Below, one piece after another: positions 26,999 through 36,400 of a DNA stretch of 64,000 nt; the stretch's first letter is position 1; every line of letters starts with the position of its first letter. The notes beneath the pieces were generated by a model that worked only from the letters and a program-made list of their open reading frames with translations, was not told the DNA's origin and did not search any database. The DNA is from Corynebacterium endometrii. Lineage in GTDB: Bacteria; Actinomycetota; Actinomycetes; Mycobacteriales; Mycobacteriaceae. Location: assembly GCF_004795735.1 (NCBI RefSeq), contig NZ_CP039247.1:1736001-1800000 (forward strand), in the 5' to 3' direction. The position numbers were made by a program, and so were the translations under genes.

Positions 26999-27042
26999 TC
27001 ACTTAGGGTGTACTAAGTGAGACCTCTAAGGGTGAGTTAGAG
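26999..27042. repeat. two adjacent palindromes (possible res site)
   Basis: Arms 26999-27006/27013-27020 (8 bp, 6-base centre) and 27024-27029/37-42 (6 bp, 7-base centre) lie back to back, 45 bases upstream of the resolvase pseudogene start. Resolvase binding sites are imperfect palindromes next to the resolvase gene, so a res or operator role is plausible. Confidence 0.5.
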
Positions 27043-27116
27043 ACCTAGGCTTGGGGCTCTTGCCCCTTGCGGATCACTCTCTTTTCTGCCTCTAGATAAC
27101 TTAGAACGTGTAAACA

Positions 27117-27157
27117 CCACCGCCCAGACGCTCAAGATGTGAGTGTTGGGGCGGTGG
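27117..27157. repeat. 18-bp imperfect inverted repeat
   Basis: Arms 27117-27134 and 27140-27157 match in 15 of 18 positions with a 5-base loop; the outer 9 bp are perfect and GC-rich. It lies in the gene-free stretch between the resolvase and DUF3800 pseudogenes. No T-run is present on either side. Confidence 0.6.
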
Positions 27158-27258
27158 CGGGGTAGGTGGCGCAAGTTGAACTGTGCAAAATGTTGACCAA
27201 AAGCGCTAAAAGGGGTTGAATTGAGGCTACGACGAGCCGGATACCGGAGCGTTGTCGC

Positions 27259-27290
27259 CTGGAGCCGCGTAGGCTCCAGAGCTTTTTCTT
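27259..27290 (+). terminator. orphan intrinsic terminator
   Basis: Perfect 8-bp arms 27259-27266/27272-27279 with loop GCGTA, then AGC and five Ts (27283-27287). No plus-strand gene ends before it since 26255, which already has its own terminator. It implies an untranslated plus-strand transcript across about 27050-27290, or a remnant. Confidence 0.5.
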
Positions 27291-27292
27291 GA

Positions 27293-27993
27293 CTAGGGAC
27301 GCCACTTCCGCTCATGTACGAGGGCGGGGCCGAGCGCTTTTACAAGTCGCGCGGTAGCCCTACGTGCCGACTTGCTAGCGTACGTTTCTTCTCGGTGGCG
27401 GCGCAGCACATAGGCAGACATGTCGGCCGCCTGCACGCCCCTACTTTCCCTAGAGTCAACAAACTCAATGTCACCATCAACGCAAAGTAGCTTTTGGCTA
27501 CGATAGACCGGGGTGCCAACGCGGGTAAACCCTTGGATTGCCTCGTTAAAGTCGTCTTGCTGCGGCACCATATCGGCTATGACCTTGCACATCTGCCCTT
27601 TAAGTGCGCAATACTCATTGACACGCTCGAGCGTATGGCGGAGGGCCACCTCGTGAGGGCTATCCGGGTACTTGTAGCGCGCATTGAGTCGGTTAACATC
27701 AACGCCATCAAAGTAGACTCGGGCACCCGAGTTCTGTATAGCGTGCAGCACCTTTTGATAGATGGACACACGCGCACCAAAATTGCCATTGAGGCCTTTC
27801 CAGTCGTCCAGCCCATTCATTGGGCGTGGCCATGAAACTCGGGCGATGTAAGCCATCTATTTCGCTCTCGCAGACCGTCAGCAAGCTCATCGAGCCGCGT
27901 CACCAAGGTCCCATTTTGTTTTTCGTCAACGAGGACGCCCGCCACGTAATAGTGATCTTTCTGCTAAGACTCGTCCACGAAGAGTTGGTACAT
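27293..27993 (-). pseudogene. DUF3800 protein, interrupted
   Basis: From ATG 27993 (AGGAGA upstream) the text is MYQLFVDES, the start of the DUF3800 acidic motif, then TAG (27964-27966). The same frame continues QKDHYYVAGVLVDEKQNGT, then RNRWLTSPEFHG. A frameshift near 27830 leads into MNGLDDWKGLNG, then GARVYFDGVDVNRLNARY and the family's C-terminal RGVQAADMSAYVLRRHRE, ending at 27293. DUF3800 proteins have an RNase H-like fold with DE and later D residues and are linked to defence islands and mobile elements. The gene has two lesions. The downstream 187-residue frame from 27856 could be translated alone but lacks the first catalytic acid. Confidence 0.7.
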
Positions 27994-28235
27994 GCGGGGT
28001 GTTCTCCTGCCGTTTGGGTACCAATGACCATAACCCACGCGCCGATTGCACAGCGAGACGCCGATATCGCATTGGCACAACCAGGGCATATGCATAAGAC
28101 TGGCAATATTACCTGTGGATAACTCGCTTCGGAGCTCTCCCCGTAGGTGGCACCCTCTAACCAACAGACCTACCCCGACCATCGGTACACCAAACGGTGG
28201 TATTGATTAGTGCCCATAGTCGCACCCGCTCCCGG

Positions 28236-28766
28236 TTAGACCCGCTTGACGTATCCCATGCGCGGGCGGAAACCCTGAGGGTGTTTCATCTGCGCGGCTG
28301 CGTCCGCGATGCATAGCCGCGTCCGGCGGTCCACGGACTGCGGCAGCTGGGAGATGGGAAACCACCCAGCGTCGGTGTTTTCCTCATCGCTGACGGTGGG
28401 CTCCGCCCCATCCGGGACGGACAGACGAATGCAGGTATCGGCGAAGATGCACTCATCACCGTTGGAGTACGTCACCGGCCCCACGGTGCCCACGCCGATG
28501 AGAGCCTCCGCCTTAGCGTCGAGGCCTACTTCCTCCTTGACCTCGCGAACGGCGGCGGCCGCGGCCTCCTCGCCGGGTTCCATAATGCCGGCGATGGGCG
28601 CCCACTTGCCGTTATCCGCGCGGCGGGCCAAAAGCACGGAGGGCACCTCCCACAGTGGCGCCCCTGCTGGAACTGGGCGGAGAATTATCGCCGTCGCGGT
28701 AGGCAGAAAGAGCTGCTGGTTTCCTACTTTTTCACGAAGGTTAAGGATGAAATCCGGGGTAGCCAT
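28236..28766 (-). CDS. NUDIX hydrolase
   Basis: A 176-residue protein with a complete Nudix box at residues 60-82 (G-I-M-E-P-G-E-E...R-E-V-K-E-E-V-G-L), the Mg2+ site that hydrolyses nucleoside diphosphates linked to another moiety. The N-terminal MATPDFILNLREKVGNQQL and the arrangement resemble the actinobacterial group acting on ADP-ribose- or NADH-like substrates, but the substrate is open. ATG 28766 lies 4 bases after the stop of the protease gene, so the two form an operon. A longer frame through the protease 3' end is rejected. Confidence 0.85.
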   Translation of the reverse strand: MATPDFILNLREKVGNQQLFLPTATAIILRPVPAGAPLWEVPSVLLARRADNGKWAPIAGIMEPGEEAAAAAVREVKEEVGLDAKAEALIGVGTVGPVTYSNGDECIFADTCIRLSVPDGAEPTVSDEENTDAGWFPISQLPQSVDRRTRLCIADAAAQMKHPQGFRPRMGYVKRV

Positions 28767-28770
28767 GCGC

Positions 28771-29739
28771 TCAATTGTAGCTGGCCACGCGAACCCCGAG
28801 CACTTCCTCAACCACGTGCTGGACGTCGGTGGTCGTGGTAAAGGACATTTCCATTCCCTGCCCCGCCGTCTCACAGGTTTGATGCTCTTCTAGCTTCTCC
28901 GTGGTACCGGAGACCAACCCCACGATGACCTCGCGGCCATCCACGGTGCCGAAGACCGGCCCACCGGAATCCCCCGTGCGCCCGCACACGGCCGCCCGCG
29001 CGGCTGAGGACTCCAACTCACCGTCCGGCGAGTGAAGCCTGCCCAGCTGAGAGTAGTGCGTGACCTCACCGCAGGTCTGTCCCGTCGAACGCCCCAGCTT
29101 GCAGACTCGGTTTGGGAGCTCATCAAGGCCTGCGGCGAATTGAGTTTCCATCTGACGGGTGAAGTGATACGTGGCCCACTGCGCATTGTCGTTGAGTTCT
29201 ATGAACGCCACGTCCAACTTGTTGGAATTTACCGCGTACAGATCGGAGTGGATCACTTCTCCGATAGGCTCCGCGGGAAATATAAACTCCCCGTCCGCGG
29301 CCCCGGCCCACACCAGATCGCCCTGGCGCGCGCAATGGGACGCGGTCACGCCGATGGAACGGCCGTCCTCCAAGGTAAAAGAGTAAGCGGCCGTGCATAC
29401 GTTGAAGTTGAAACTCTCGCCCGGGGTGGGATACGTGGAGGATATATCTAGCGCGGCGCCTGGGGGCAGCGGCGCGTCACTCGGTGCCACGATGTTCCCC
29501 TCCGGCCGTGACATGCCAGCCCTATCCGCTGACTCCACTGAGCTCTGCGCGCCTTTGGTCACTGATGGGCTCGCTTCTGCCGTCCGGCCAGCCCGCTCAG
29601 GGGCCTTCGCGCCCGCCGCATCGCCGCCATCCACCACGCCCATGGTCTCCGGGGCGGCGACGCGAGCATCCATTGGTGCGCAGGCGCTGGCGGCTGCGGC
29701 GGCCACTGCCGCCAGAGCTGCGGCGCACGCCATACGCAT
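28771..29739 (-). CDS. secreted trypsin-like serine protease
   Basis: A 322-residue exported protein. A short basic start (MRM) and an Ala-rich hydrophobic stretch (4-20) form a signal peptide ending near SAC20; C20 could be a lipid-modified Cys, though the -3 residue is Ala rather than Leu. A low-complexity region (25-95) follows. The chymotrypsin-fold triad is then H135 (TASHC), D176 (KLDVAFIEL) and S258 (GRTGDSGGPV). Cys residues at 115, 136, 213, 223 and 252 suggest disulfides. ATG 29739 has AAAGG upstream. It may act in envelope protein processing. It is followed directly by the NUDIX gene. Confidence 0.8.
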   Translation of the reverse strand: MRMACAAALAAVAAAAASACAPMDARVAAPETMGVVDGGDAAGAKAPERAGRTAEASPSVTKGAQSSVESADRAGMSRPEGNIVAPSDAPLPPGAALDISSTYPTPGESFNFNVCTAAYSFTLEDGRSIGVTASHCARQGDLVWAGAADGEFIFPAEPIGEVIHSDLYAVNSNKLDVAFIELNDNAQWATYHFTRQMETQFAAGLDELPNRVCKLGRSTGQTCGEVTHYSQLGRLHSPDGELESSAARAAVCGRTGDSGGPVFGTVDGREVIVGLVSGTTEKLEEHQTCETAGQGMEMSFTTTTDVQHVVEEVLGVRVASYN

Positions 29740-29877
29740 TCAATCAGCCTTTCATTGACCTACGGTCGGTTCTGGTGCCTGGAAAGGCCCCATGGTAACT
29801 GATAGGGCTAGCTTTCCTAAAAAGCCATGCCTTCCGGCGGCTACGAAGCACGAGGCCGCTTAAAGCCCCTCATCACG

Positions 29878-30030
29878 CTAGCGCGCTGACTCCTTGGGGG
29901 ACTCGGACGCGGGCGCAGAAGAATCGGCGCATTCTGAGTCCATCTCAGCCATCTGCTTTAAATCACGGATGAACTTCTCCGGATCAAACTCGGTGAAATA
30001 CTCCGGACCGGCAAAATTCTCCTGCCCCAT
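29878..30030 (-). CDS. small acidic protein downstream of thrC (50 aa)
   Basis: ATG 30030 lies 4 bases after the thrC stop and has a strong GGAGGT site within the end of thrC, indicating translational coupling. The sequence is acidic (pattern FAGPEYFTEFDPEKFIRDLK then a Ser/Glu/Ala-rich tail) with one predicted helix at about 17-30. It is too short for family assignment. The clear ribosome binding site and tight spacing argue that it is real. Confidence 0.55.
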   Translation of the reverse strand: MGQENFAGPEYFTEFDPEKFIRDLKQMAEMDSECADSSAPASESPKESAR

Positions 30031-30034
30031 GGGA

Positions 30035-31477
30035 CTAGACCTCCGTGTTATTGATGGAAGAAGTAATGAAGTCCTTCACGGCGCCGGCATCGTTGGGCAG
30101 GTCCGTCACGCGGCGCTCGGCATCCATGATGCCCGCGAAGCGCTCCGGGGTCTCCGGCTCCCGGCCCAGCGCCTCCCGGATGGTTTCAGAGAACTTGACC
30201 GGCAGGGCGGTCTCTAGGCACACGATGGGGGTGTCTACGCCCTCAGCCTGCGCGCCGCGGGCGACCTTGATTCCATCGGCGGTATGCGGATCCACAACCA
30301 CGCCGTAGGCCTTTTCCACCTCCGCGATGGTCTGAATGCGATCGGCGTGGGTCGACGAACCAGAGATGAAGCCGTACGTGCCGGTGGCCTGGTCCATCAG
30401 ATCCTGCTCAATGACAAAGCCGCCGGCCTTAACCTTTTTGCCAAATAGCTCAGCCACGGCCTGCGCGTCGCGGCCCATCAGGTCGAAGACGAAGCGCTCG
30501 AAGTTGGAGGCGCGGGAGATGTCCATAGACGGAGAGGAAGTAGCATAAGTCTCCGCGGACGGGCGGGGGCGGTAGTTGCCGGTGCGGAAGAACTCATCCA
30601 GCACATCATTTTCGTTGGTGGCCACGATCAGGCGGTCGATGGGCAGCCCCATCTGGCGGGCGATATGGCCGGCGCAAATGTCGCCGAAGTTGCCGGTGGG
30701 CACGGAGAAGGAAACCTTCTGGTCATTGGACTCGGTGATTTTTAACCAGCATGAAATGTAGTAGACGACCTGCGCCATCAAGCGGGCCCAGTTGATGGAG
30801 TTAACCGCGCCGATGCGGTTACCAGCCTTAAACTGCGCATCGGAGGATACGGCCTTGACCACGTCCTGGCAGTCATCGAATACCCCATCCAGCGCGATAT
30901 TGAAGATGTTTGGGTCATCCAGGCCAAACATTTGCGCCTGCTGGAACGGGGTCATGCGCCCGGCCGGGGTCAGCATGAATACCCGGATGCCCTTGCGGCC
31001 ACGCATGGCGTACTCAGCGGAGGACCCGGTATCACCGGAGGTAGCCCCCAGGATGTTGAGTTCCTGGCCGCGGCGGGCCAGTTCATACTCGAAGAGCTCA
31101 CCCAGCAGCTGCATGGCCATGTCCTTAAACGCCGCCGTAGGCCCCTCAGACAGGTGGCCAATGTAGAGGCCATCGCCCAGTTCGGTTACAGGAACAATCT
31201 CCTCCGATGAGAACTTGGGGTGGGTGTACGCGCGTACCGCGATGCTTTCTAGGTCATCTGCGGGGATGTCATCAACAAACAGCTTGAGGACCTCGGCGGC
31301 AAGCGCTGCGTATCCCTTGTCCTTGAGCAACTCACGCCATGACGTAAGCTGTGCGTCGCTGAGCTGGGGATAAGTCTCAGGCAGGTACAAACCACCATCC
31401 GGTGCCAGGCCACCGAGCAGGATGTCAGTGAACTTGGCCGGGGTCTTTAGGCTATCTCGCGTTGAAATGTAATCCAC
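30035..31477 (-). CDS. thrC: threonine synthase
   Basis: A 480-residue PLP enzyme that converts O-phosphohomoserine to threonine. The N-terminus (DYISTRDSLKTPAKFTDILLGGLAPDGGLYLP) is diagnostic of the fold-II long-form threonine synthase. The PLP Lys lies in AAFKDMAMQL (K118), and the phosphate loop ILGATSGDTGSSAEYAMRG follows. GTG 31477 matches the start of the C. glutamicum homologue (481 residues). An ATG three codons earlier (31486) is also served by the upstream AGGAT. It is located away from hom-thrB as in other corynebacteria. It is followed by a 50-residue coupled gene. Confidence 0.95.
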   Translation of the reverse strand: MDYISTRDSLKTPAKFTDILLGGLAPDGGLYLPETYPQLSDAQLTSWRELLKDKGYAALAAEVLKLFVDDIPADDLESIAVRAYTHPKFSSEEIVPVTELGDGLYIGHLSEGPTAAFKDMAMQLLGELFEYELARRGQELNILGATSGDTGSSAEYAMRGRKGIRVFMLTPAGRMTPFQQAQMFGLDDPNIFNIALDGVFDDCQDVVKAVSSDAQFKAGNRIGAVNSINWARLMAQVVYYISCWLKITESNDQKVSFSVPTGNFGDICAGHIARQMGLPIDRLIVATNENDVLDEFFRTGNYRPRPSAETYATSSPSMDISRASNFERFVFDLMGRDAQAVAELFGKKVKAGGFVIEQDLMDQATGTYGFISGSSTHADRIQTIAEVEKAYGVVVDPHTADGIKVARGAQAEGVDTPIVCLETALPVKFSETIREALGREPETPERFAGIMDAERRVTDLPNDAGAVKDFITSSINNTEV

Positions 31478-31569
31478 GGGGTACATCCTAGCCGGTGCTC
31501 CCTGGGTTGTGGGTGTCTTCGCCACCAAAATTGCCACCCCGTGAAACCGAAATCCCAATAGGTAGGAAA

Positions 31570-32310
31570 CTACAGGCCCTCCGTGAGGAACCGCACGGTA
31601 CCGTCTATGTCATCGAGGAACTCACGCATCGCGGCCACCGCCTCCGTTTCCTCGCGGCTTACCCGGTTTATCCCATCCTCACCGATATTGAAGATCTCCG
31701 CTCCCGGAATGGCCATTAGCACCGGCGAATGGGTGGCGATAATAAATTGCCCACCCCGGCGCGCCTGCCGGGTAACCTCTGCCAACAGGGCCATCTGGCG
31801 CACGACGGTGAGACCAGCCTCCGGCTCATCGAAGATATATAGGCCCTCGCCGTGGACGTGTTCATCGAGTACATCGAAGATGGATTCGCCGTGCGAGCGG
31901 GAAAAGAGGTCAACGGAGGGGTCTAACACGCTGCGCCCGGCGCGTTCTTCGGGGTGTTGCCCCGCGGCCAGCAGGCTCATGTGGGTTTCCGCCCGAAGGA
32001 AATAGCCGCGCTGGATGACTCCGCTCGTCCGCGGGTATAGGTGGAAAGACAGCGGGGATTCCGTGCCCGTGTTCATCCTTTTGTGGTCATGGATTCTCCC
32101 GCCCGATCCGCCGAAGCCTAGGCGCAGGGCTATTGCCTCTATCAGCGTGGATTTTCCCGCGCCGTTATCCCCGGCGATGATGCTGACCGGTGAGGATAAG
32201 GTCAGCGTTTCGCGCAGCAGGTACCGCACCACCGGCAACTGCCAGATATAGGAATATTCTGCCCTATCGCCACTCCTGGGGGCGGTGACGCGTAAGGATT
32301 TGAGGAGCAT
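31570..32310 (-). CDS. AAA-type ATPase (predicted ATP-binding, COG3910-like)
   Basis: A 246-residue ABC-like ATPase without membrane segments. Walker A GDNGAGKST (47-55), Walker B with signature YIFDEPEAG (158-166), and an H-loop ATHSPVLM (about 194). The insert after Walker A contains an aromatic-rich strand segment. The family is small, cytosolic and of unknown role; members are often annotated as AAA_23-type ATPases. The start codon overlaps the stop of the preceding membrane-anchored protein gene (TAATG), so the two are coupled. It stops 92 bases before the thrC start. Confidence 0.75.
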   Translation of the reverse strand: MLLKSLRVTAPRSGDRAEYSYIWQLPVVRYLLRETLTLSSPVSIIAGDNGAGKSTLIEAIALRLGFGGSGGRIHDHKRMNTGTESPLSFHLYPRTSGVIQRGYFLRAETHMSLLAAGQHPEERAGRSVLDPSVDLFSRSHGESIFDVLDEHVHGEGLYIFDEPEAGLTVVRQMALLAEVTRQARRGGQFIIATHSPVLMAIPGAEIFNIGEDGINRVSREETEAVAAMREFLDDIDGTVRFLTEGL

Positions 32311-32771
32311 TAATCCTGGCCCCCGCTCGGCGGGAGCGCCGCGGCGGAATCGGCGAGGTATCCGCCGTACGGTATGGCGACAAGGCCAAGGTCGAAGGCC
32401 TTGAGAACCGCGTTGGCCTCGTGCGGGCTCATCTCGCCTAAGCCCACGGATTTTTCCAGGCTCCTGCGCAGGGCCTGACGGTTGGCCTCGGTGACCTGCC
32501 CCGGCGTGACGTAGGCGGGCAGTGAATCGGCGGGAACCCCAAGCGCTTCTGCCAACTCAATAAGGCGGGCGCTACCGTTGGCTGGTGACTGTGATTGCTG
32601 CTCGGTTTGATCCTGCGGGGTCACGCCGCTTAGCGCGTCGCTCACCGTGCGGGCGTTGGGCTCGGGTGCCGAGGCTTTCACCATCAGTATGGCGGTGACC
32701 GTTAGCGTTATAAGAATCGCCGCAACAATGCCGAAGACTAGCGCTTTGGATTGACGCGGCTGGCCACTCAT
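32310..32771 (-). CDS. membrane-anchored hypothetical protein
   Basis: About 153 residues from ATG 32771 (AAAAAGGAG upstream). One membrane segment near residues 11-32 (VFGIVAAILITLTVTAILMV), then a Ser/Gln-rich linker and a soluble helical domain (ARLIELAEALGVPADSLP..., MSPHEANAVLKAFDLGLV). Orientation with the domain outside the membrane is likely. No family is recognised. It is translationally coupled to the downstream ATPase, suggesting they act together. Confidence 0.65.
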   Translation of the reverse strand: MSGQPRQSKALVFGIVAAILITLTVTAILMVKASAPEPNARTVSDALSGVTPQDQTEQQSQSPANGSARLIELAEALGVPADSLPAYVTPGQVTEANRQALRRSLEKSVGLGEMSPHEANAVLKAFDLGLVAIPYGGYLADSAAALPPSGGQD

Positions 32772-32863
32772 GGTGCTCCTTTTTGTAAGTTCGCGATTCC
32801 CGCTTGGCTTCAACGGTGAGCCCATTCTAATAAGGCCGACTGCGAGTGGGAAGAAGGCGTGCG

Positions 32864-33331
32864 TTATTTCTCATCTGCGTCGCGGGTACCGTCCTCGTCG
32901 GTGTCCCGGAAGGAGCCGAAGCTGTGCCCGCGGCGGCCGGCTGGGCCCCGGCCCGAGCCGGGTTCGCGGTTGCGCTCGAGGTGCTCAGAGATAAAGTCGA
33001 AGATCCCGCTTACAGCCTCACTGCCCGCGTCAACTAGCTCCTCGACGCCGCGGCGGGCCACCTGATTGTCTAGAAACTCCAGCGGATTGCCGGGGGTCCC
33101 GGTGGGTGGAGCCTCGGCGCCGGGGTTCTTGCGGCGGCCCTCCCAGGCATCGAGGCCCTGGGGCTCGCGCTTCGGCAGCCCCCGCGGGTCCTTCACCGTG
33201 ATCTTTAGCGTGGACTCCTCGAGGGTGACGCGCGCGTCCGCGGCGGCGCCCGCGCTGCGGGCGGCTTTAACCAGGGCGGAAATGTCTCCTAAGGTGGCAT
33301 CCTGCAGTTCTACGGATAACGTCAATGCCAT
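32864..33331 (-). CDS. conserved hypothetical protein (155 aa)
   Basis: ATG 33331 follows GAGGAG. The N-terminal region (MALTLSVELQDATLGDISALVKAARSAG..., TLEESTLKITV) looks like a small alpha/beta domain. The middle has an amphipathic helical part (VARRGVEELVDAGSEAVSGIFDFISEHLERN), and the C-terminus is rich in Gly/Arg/Asp. No catalytic motif is visible. It lies 118 bases downstream of glnE. A longer frame upstream overlapping glnE is rejected for lack of a ribosome binding site. Confidence 0.6.
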   Translation of the reverse strand: MALTLSVELQDATLGDISALVKAARSAGAAADARVTLEESTLKITVKDPRGLPKREPQGLDAWEGRRKNPGAEAPPTGTPGNPLEFLDNQVARRGVEELVDAGSEAVSGIFDFISEHLERNREPGSGRGPAGRRGHSFGSFRDTDEDGTRDADEK

Positions 33332-33449
33332 CGCGGGGCTCCTCTTTAGTGCATTCGGGTTGGGTGAGACTTTGTTTGCCTTACCCTCACCCGCCACCAT
33401 AGGCCAAGGTGCCGGCGCCCTGCACGGGCGGACACCGGCGAAGGAGGGA

Positions 33450-36400
33450 TTAGATGGAGTAGCCGCCGTGCTCCATGGATTCCGCCTCGCCCCAAAAGAC
33501 CTCATCGACCACCATGCGCGCGCGGCGGGTGGTCTTAAGGTAGGCGTCTAGGAACTCCTGGTTGTCCTCCGGCGTCCACCCGGCGGCGCCGGCTACCTGC
33601 GCCAGAAGTGGGCCCGGGGCCGGCAGCTGATCCACGCGCTTGCCGCGCACAAGTACCAGCGCGTTGCGGGCGTTGGTGGCCATCAACCAGGAATCCCGCA
33701 GCGTATCCACCTGCTCCTGCGGCAGGATACCCGTGGTTGCCAGGGCATCCAGCACGCGCAGCGTTGACGGATCACGCAGTGACTCATGCTCATGGGAATG
33801 CATCATCTGCAGCAGCTGCACGGTCCACTCGATGTCCGTAAGTCCGCCGCGGCCCAGCTTCGTGTGCGTGTTGCGATCCGCACCGCGCGGCAGGCGCTCA
33901 TTATCCACGCGCGCCTTCATGCGGCGAATGCTGGTGATGACGGAGTCCGGCACGCCGTCTTCTGGGTAGCGGAAGGTGTCAATCATGGACATGAAACGCT
34001 CCCCCACTTCCGCATCGCCGGCAACGAAGTTGGCACGCAGCAGTGCCTGCATTTCCCAGGGCTCGCCCCACTGCCGGTAATAGCGTTCATACGAGGCGAT
34101 GGTGCGCGCGGCCGCCCCGCTTCGCCCCTCGGGGCGCAGTCCCAAATCCACTTCCAGCGGCGGGTCGCCGGAGGGCTGGGACAGGCGCCTGCGCATGCCG
34201 TCGATAATCCGGATGGCCCAGCGCAGCGCGTCTGATTCCTCAACGCCTTGGGTGGGTTCCGCCACGAACATCACGTCCGCGTCCGAGCCAAAGCCCAGCT
34301 CCATGCCACCCAGGCGACCCATGCCGATGATCGCGATGCGGGCTCGCGGCTGTTCCTGCTGCCCCGTTTCCTCATCGATGTGGGCCAATCGCCACGCGCG
34401 AACCTCGGCGCGCAGGGCGGCCTCTAGCACCGCGTTCCAGATGGTAGATAGCTCAAGGCACACGCGCTCAACCGGCATGAACCCCAGCAGATCGGCCGAA
34501 GCGATGCGGGCCAGCTCCACGCGGCGCAAGGAACGCGCCACCGCCACCGCACGCGCGGGGGAATCGTGGCGATCCGTGGAGCGGATTAGCGCACTGGAAA
34601 CCTGTTCCGGCTTGGTGTCGAGCAGCTTGGGGCCCTCGGAGCCATCGGAAAGGAGCTTCACCACGTCCGGGGCTGAGATGATCAAGTCGGAGGTATACGG
34701 CGAGGAACCTAAAATCTTCATCAGGCGCTGGCCCACCACCCCTTCATCGCGGAGCATGCGCAAGAACCACGTGCGGTCCCTGGCCGCCTCGCTGAGCTTG
34801 CGGTAGTTGAGCAGGCCCGCGTCGGGATCCGCGGTATCGGACAGCCAGCCCATCAACGTGGGCAGCAAAATGGCTTGAATCCGTGCCGAGCGGGAGCTGC
34901 CCGCGGCCAGGGCGGTCAAGTGCTCAAACGCACGGTCCGGGAACCTATAGCCCAACGCCGCCAACTGCAGCTTCGCTGCCTCGGGGCTCAGGCGCAGCTC
35001 CTCGGAAGACAGCGTAACCACGGAATTGAGCAGCGGACGGTAAAACAGGCGGGAATGCAGATCGGAAATCAGCACGCGCACCTTCTTCAGGTGCGCCTGC
35101 ATGGTCTCCACCGCGGACTTTTTACCCTCAGCCCGGAAGCCGGAAATCGCGGCCAGCCACTGCAGGGCTTCTTTATCATCTGCCGGCGGCATGGTGTGGG
35201 TGCGGCGGAAGCGCTCTAGCTGCAGGCGGTGCTCTAGGAGGCGCAGAAATTCATAGGCCTCGATGAGCTGATTGCCGTCCTCGCGGCCCACGTAACCAGC
35301 CTTGACCAGCGCGGCCAACGCATCCACGGTGGCCAAGGTACGCAGGGATTCATCGGAACGGCCGTGAACGAGCTGGAGCAGCTGCACCGCAAACTCCACG
35401 TCGCGCAGGCCTCCCACGCCCAGTTTCAGCTCGCGATGCCGCAGGTCCTTGGGCACGTTCTCTAGGACCCGGCGGCGCATGGACTGCACGTCCTCCACGA
35501 AGGAGTCCCGCAGGGACGCCTCCCAGACCATGGGGCCGATGCCCGCGATGTAATCATCCCCCAGCGGCACGTAGCCGGTCATGGGGCGGGCCTTGAGCTG
35601 GGCCTGAAATTCCCAGGTCTCAGCCCAGCGCTTGTAGTACGCCACGTGGGAATCCAACGTGCGCACCAGCGCCCCAGCCTTGCCCTCGGGGCGCAGGGCC
35701 GCGTCCACCTCGAAGAAGCAGGCGGAACCGATGCGGTTGAAGTCCGCCGCTAGGCGCGTAGCCTTTTGCGTCGAATCCCCGTCCCCCAGGGATTCGAAAA
35801 CAAAGATGACGTCCACGTCGGAGATGTAATTTAATTCCCCGGCGCCGCACTTGCCCATGGCCATCACGGCCAACACGGCATCCAGTGGCTGGGCGTCATC
35901 GCCGCGGCCGTAGACGTTGCCCACCGCCACGGCCAGTGCCGCCGTCAAGGCCGCGTCCGCAAGCGCGGTGGTAAGCCTAGTCACCGTGGTGAACGGGACC
36001 TCAGGCTGCAGCCTGCTTTGGCCCTTGCGGGGGACAAATGTGCCGGCCAGGTCGTGGGCCGCCACGCGCATGATGAGGGTGCGGTAGGCGGATTTGAGGA
36101 GCCTTTTCGCATCCGCATCCGAGGCCTGCGCCCTGTAGGTGCCCGCCGTATCTAACGCGTCAGAGGCCGGATCGGGGCGGTCTAGAGCTTCGATGAAGTC
36201 CGCCGGGGCAGCGTCAACTGTCCCCAGCATGGCCTGGAGCATCTCCCCCGGCGTGGGCAGGTCTTTGGCAAGTTCCTTCCACAGCTCGGGGTTCGCGGCC
36301 AGGTGGTCACCAAGCGCGGTGGAACCGCCCAATAGTGCGATCAGCCGCACGCGCAGCGCCTGATCGCCGCGGATTGCCGCGTCTAATTCCTTGCCCTCAT

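Noticed and set aside
27851-27900. Independent start for the 187-residue DUF3800 frame at 27856
   Set aside because: It omits the first catalytic acid and begins in the middle of the family's domain; the upstream DES motif shows the gene is broken rather than short.
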